Shown piece by piece: positions 6,413 to 8,986 of a DNA stretch of 8,986 nucleotides; the stretch's first letter is position 1, and every line of letters begins with the position of its first letter. The DNA is from Lachnospiraceae bacterium (GTDB taxonomy: Bacteria > Bacillota > Clostridia > Lachnospirales > Lachnospiraceae), in the NCBI GenBank assembly GCA_020860745.1, contig JAJBTR010000077.1:1-8986 (forward strand), in the 5' to 3' direction. A program made the translations under genes and the position numbers. The notes beneath the pieces were generated by a model. The model was not told where the DNA came from and did no database searches. It saw only the letters and a list, made by a program, of their open reading frames with translations.

Positions 6413-7777
6413 TCACCCTGCACACTTCGCCAGCGGCTTGCCGAGATGCTTTCGTTCCAGCCGCCGCAGGATAATGCAGAAGAGCGGTATGACCACCGCC
6501 GTCGCCGCGGCCCACGCCATAGGATCCGTATGGCAGACCGCGTCATATCCATGCACAGGAATGGCGAAAAGCGACATGCATCCCCGGGCCACCAGTTCGC
6601 TGCAGCCGGCAAACATGGCCACAGCTCCATAGCCGAGCCCCTGAATTGCCAGACGGATACAGTTTAAGAAAGCCAGCAGCCAGAAAAACATCCCCGCAAA
6701 CGTCAGCTGCTGCTGGACGTATCCGAGCACTACCGTTTCCTCCGCATCCACAAAAAGCAGCGCAATCTTAGATCCGGCCAGAACCAGCACAATCCCTATG
6801 CTGATCGCGTAAATCAAAGCGATCAGTACGCTGCAGGACACGCCCTGGCGGATCCTCTTAAACTGTCTGGCGCCAAGATTCTGGCTGCCGAACGTGGAAG
6901 CCGCCGTGGCGAAGGCGTCAAACGGGCTCATCGCCAGCTGCTTTACTTTCAGCGCAGCCGTGTAGGCGGAGACAAAGACTGCACCAAGGGTATTCACCGC
7001 GCTCTGGAGCATGATGCTGCCGATTGCGGTAATGGAAAACTGCAGCCCCATCGGCACACTGATCTTTACCAGATTTCCAATGCAGGCAGGCTTAAACTGC
7101 CGCTCTTCCTTTTCGCACCGCAGGATATCATATTTTTTTACCATATAAATCAGACAAAGCACACCGGAAGCCGCCTGTGCCGCAATGGTCGCCAGCGCCG
7201 CTCCCGCGACACCCATCTGAAACACAATGATAAAGATAAGATCCAGCACGATATTCAAAATCGTGGAGAGAATCAGAAAATAAAACGGCGTTTTCGAATC
7301 CCCCAGCGCGCGAATAATCGCGGATGTCACATTATACAGTATCGTAAACGGCAGCCCCAGGAAAATAATCAGCAGGTATCGGTAAGACTGTGCAAAAAGC
7401 TCTTCCGGCGTACTCATCCACAGCAATATGTTATCGCACAGCAGCGCCATGGCAACCGTAATCGCAACCGCAATCAAAATACTTAAATATGCCGCGTTCA
7501 TCACATACCTGCGCATACTGCTGTAATCCTTTGCCCCAAACTGCTGCGCCACCGGCACGCCCATTCCGGAGCAGGTCCCGAAACAAAACCCGATGATCAG
7601 AAACATAATTGATGAAGTGGCGCCCACCGCGGTCAGAGCCATCAAACCCAGATAACGGCCGACAATGATCGTATCAATCATATTGTACATCTGCTGAAAC
7701 AGATTTCCAAACACCAGCGGAATGGAAAACTGCCAGATCAGACGAAGCGGATTTCCCGCTGTCATATCTCTTGTCAT
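6413..7777 (-). CDS. MATE-family efflux transporter
   Basis: This is a 454-residue polytopic membrane protein of the multidrug and toxic compound extrusion family, which exports cationic compounds in exchange for Na+ or H+. Length fits the family. The N-terminal signature DMTAGNPLRLIWQFSIPLV (4-22) and GNLFQQMYNMIDTIIVGR (24-41) are typical of clostridial MATE proteins. The second half repeats the pattern with ISVPMGLQFSITAIGSIM and KQLAMSPFDAFATAASTFGSQNLGA, as expected for the pseudo-symmetric 6+6 helix arrangement. Hydrophobic segments run the whole length and the tail is short and basic. The ATG at 7777 has GGGGAGG seven bases upstream, an excellent site. It lies 128 bases downstream of rsmI on the same strand; I see neither a convincing promoter nor a terminator in that gap, so co-transcription is possible. 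Transported substrate is not predictable from sequence. Confidence 0.93.
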   Translation of the reverse strand: MTRDMTAGNPLRLIWQFSIPLVFGNLFQQMYNMIDTIIVGRYLGLMALTAVGATSSIMFLIIGFCFGTCSGMGVPVAQQFGAKDYSSMRRYVMNAAYLSILIAVAITVAMALLCDNILLWMSTPEELFAQSYRYLLIIFLGLPFTILYNVTSAIIRALGDSKTPFYFLILSTILNIVLDLIFIIVFQMGVAGAALATIAAQAASGVLCLIYMVKKYDILRCEKEERQFKPACIGNLVKISVPMGLQFSITAIGSIMLQSAVNTLGAVFVSAYTAALKVKQLAMSPFDAFATAASTFGSQNLGARQFKRIRQGVSCSVLIALIYAISIGIVLVLAGSKIALLFVDAEETVVLGYVQQQLTFAGMFFWLLAFLNCIRLAIQGLGYGAVAMFAGCSELVARGCMSLFAIPVHGYDAVCHTDPMAWAAATAVVIPLFCIILRRLERKHLGKPLAKCAG

Positions 7778-7905
7778 AACACAACCTCCCCTGAATGCTG
7801 TAACTTTTACTGGAATTTTCTATACTTTGGGATCAATTCTGAGCCGCTTGTATCTAACATAAAATGCACCGGAAAGAGTTCTCCTCATTATATTTGCTTT
7901 TCATC

Positions 7906-8760
7906 CTAAGCCTGCTCTCCTCCGGTATACAGCTCCCGGTAAATCTCACGCTTCCCGACGCCCCGGTCCTTCGCCACCTGCTTCATGGCAGTCTTCCGGT
8001 CCATCCCGCTGTCCGTATAGTATTCCATATGCTCCTCAACCGTCAGACTCTCCCAGCTCTCCTGCTGCTCACGGATCAGTTCCCGGCGGTCGCGTCCCTC
8101 AATCACGATGACACATTCGCCTTTCACTCCGTTTGCTTCATAATAGGAAATTGCCTCAGAAAACGTCGTCCGGAAAACCGTCTCAAACTTCTTCGTCAGC
8201 TCCCGGCAAACAGCTATTCTACGCTCCCCCAGCGCAGATTGCAAGTCTTTTATTGTAGAAATCAGATGGTGCGGCGCCTCATATACGATCAGCGTCCGCG
8301 TTTCGTTTTTCATCTCCTCCAGAATCGCCGCACGCTCCTTTTTCTCCCGCGGCAAAAACGCCTCAAAGGAAAAACGCCGCGTGGGAAGTCCGGACAATGT
8401 CAGCGCCGTGACACACGCCGCCGCACCCGGCAGAGAAGTAACCTCAATCCCCTCCTCATAGCAGATCCGCACCAGATCCTCGCCCGGATCAGAAATCCCA
8501 GGCGTGCCGGCGTCCGTGATGAGCGCGATATTCTGCCCGGCTTTCAGCTTTTCCACCAGCGCGTAAGCCTTCTCAATCTTATTGTATTCATGATAGCTGG
8601 TCATCGGCGTTTTGATCTCAAAATGATTCAGAATCTTAATCGAATTCCGCGTGTCCTCCGCCGCGATCAGGTCCACCTGCTGCAGCGTCTGCAGGACGCG
8701 CAGGGTAATGTCATCCAGATTGCCGATGGGGGTCGCACACAGATACAATTTTCCGGCCAT
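7906..8760 (-). CDS. rsmI: 16S rRNA (cytidine(1402)-2'-O)-methyltransferase RsmI
   Basis: RsmI uses S-adenosylmethionine to 2'-O-methylate C1402 in the ribosomal decoding centre. The 284-residue protein shows the family signatures in order: LYLCATPIGNLDDITLR (5-21), AAEDTRNS (33-40), ALITDAGTPGISDPG (79-93), SLPGAAACVTALTLSGLP (109-126) and FSFEAFLPR (130-138) of the tetrapyrrole methylase fold, then a C-terminal region ending in a helical MDRKTAMKQVAKDRGVGKREIY-like tail typical of clostridial copies. I start at ATG 8758-8760 because MAGKLYLCATPIGNL is the usual beginning and a purine-rich AGGAAAGGAAAAG precedes it; an upstream in-frame ATG at 8796 would add twelve unfamiliar residues (MLLQKSIGKEKI). 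A MATE transporter gene follows on the same strand. Identification is firm. Confidence 0.96.
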   Translation of the reverse strand: MAGKLYLCATPIGNLDDITLRVLQTLQQVDLIAAEDTRNSIKILNHFEIKTPMTSYHEYNKIEKAYALVEKLKAGQNIALITDAGTPGISDPGEDLVRICYEEGIEVTSLPGAAACVTALTLSGLPTRRFSFEAFLPREKKERAAILEEMKNETRTLIVYEAPHHLISTIKDLQSALGERRIAVCRELTKKFETVFRTTFSEAISYYEANGVKGECVIVIEGRDRRELIREQQESWESLTVEEHMEYYTDSGMDRKTAMKQVAKDRGVGKREIYRELYTGGEQA

Positions 8761-8826
8761 GATCTTTTCCTTTCCTATAGATTTCTGTAGCAGCATGGCA
8801 TATAACTACTCATGCCTGCTCATGCA

Positions 8827-8840
8827 TTTTAGTACTAAAA
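8827..8840. repeat. Perfect 14-bp palindrome TTTTAGTACTAAAA
   Basis: A fully self-complementary site about 67 bases upstream of the rsmI start. Its position allows an operator role for rsmI or for a gene beyond the right edge. No known regulator site is confidently matched. Confidence 0.45.
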
Positions 8841-8853
8841 CTATTGGCACACC

Positions 8854-8885
8854 ATTTTTCACATGATAATTAAGTATTTTTCACA
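8854..8885. repeat. Direct repeat ATTTTTCACA x2, 22-bp period
   Basis: Identical ten-base copies at 8854-8863 and 8876-8885 are separated by twelve bases. A 22-base period puts both copies on the same face of the helix, as seen for tandem response-regulator sites. Function is inferred only from spacing and upstream position. Confidence 0.45.
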
Positions 8886-8921
8886 CATTATACGGATTAT
8901 AATCGTTTTTACTGCATTCTT

Positions 8922-8950
8922 GTCCGTATGTCTCATTATGCCATACGGAC
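8922..8950. repeat. Inverted repeat GTCCGTATG ... CATACGGAC
   Basis: Perfect nine-base arms (8922-8930 and 8942-8950) around an eleven-base loop. No T-tract follows on either strand, so it is not a standard terminator. It may be an operator, an RNA hairpin or part of a gene or repeat beyond the window's right edge. The sequence CGTCCGT recurs at 8974-8980. Confidence 0.5.
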
Positions 8951-8986
8951 GATTTCAACCCGTAGCCTGTTTTCGTCCGTTTGCTT

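Noticed and set aside
7778..7905. Separate promoter for the MATE gene (TATAAT on the minus strand at 7887-7892)
   Set aside because: No acceptable -35 element at 16-18 bases upstream; the upstream part lies inside the end of rsmI. Left undecided between operon transcription and a weak promoter.
7864..8790. 308-codon plus-strand open frame antisense to rsmI
   Set aside because: Shadow frame caused by codon bias of rsmI; Arg/Leu-rich composition without any known domain.
8761..8796. Longer N-terminus for RsmI from ATG 8796
   Set aside because: The added residues are not family-like, and the ATG at 8760 has a purine-rich ribosome site directly ahead.

Overview
The window looks like chromosomal DNA of a low-to-medium GC Clostridia member, most likely Lachnospiraceae. 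Supporting signs are consensus AGGAGG-type ribosome sites, a FabT-type MarR regulator, clostridial-style MATE, DUF885 and COG1313 proteins, and an Rpn/PD-(D/E)XK transposase relative. The assignment is by protein resemblance from memory; no database was searched. No tRNA, rRNA, CRISPR array, prophage or complete insertion sequence is visible.

Layout. (1) 111-1897: a FabK/nitronate monooxygenase-family flavoprotein (minus) diverges from a FabT-like MarR regulator (plus). Their shared intergenic region has two near-consensus promoters and a perfect FabT-type operator just downstream of the predicted start of the flavoprotein transcript. (2) 1970-3560: two minus-strand genes, an internally deleted Rpn-family nuclease/transposase followed by a COG1313 radical SAM protein. 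The radical SAM gene appears to carry a one-base frameshift in a six-C run close to its true start. (3) 3561-3980: a divergent spacer with a decayed coding-like fragment and two strong palindromes. (4) 3981-6098: a secreted lipoprotein of the DUF885 family (putative zinc hydrolase) with a TTG start and an unusual low-complexity insert. (5) 6099-6412: an AT-rich spacer with several inverted repeats and a possible terminator. (6) 6413-8760: MATE efflux transporter and rsmI (16S rRNA C1402 2'-O-methyltransferase), both minus strand. (7) 8761-8986: upstream region of rsmI, rich in palindromes and a helically phased direct repeat.

How they fit together. The only clearly connected functional unit is the regulator/flavoprotein pair, which looks like a small lipid-responsive switch detached from the usual fab operon. 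The other genes are a mix of housekeeping (rsmI), envelope/transport (MATE, DUF885 lipoprotein) and a decaying mobile-type gene. I see no convincing new multi-gene system. The best leads are the FabT-box circuit, the radical SAM frameshift, the deleted Rpn gene and the unexplained palindromes.
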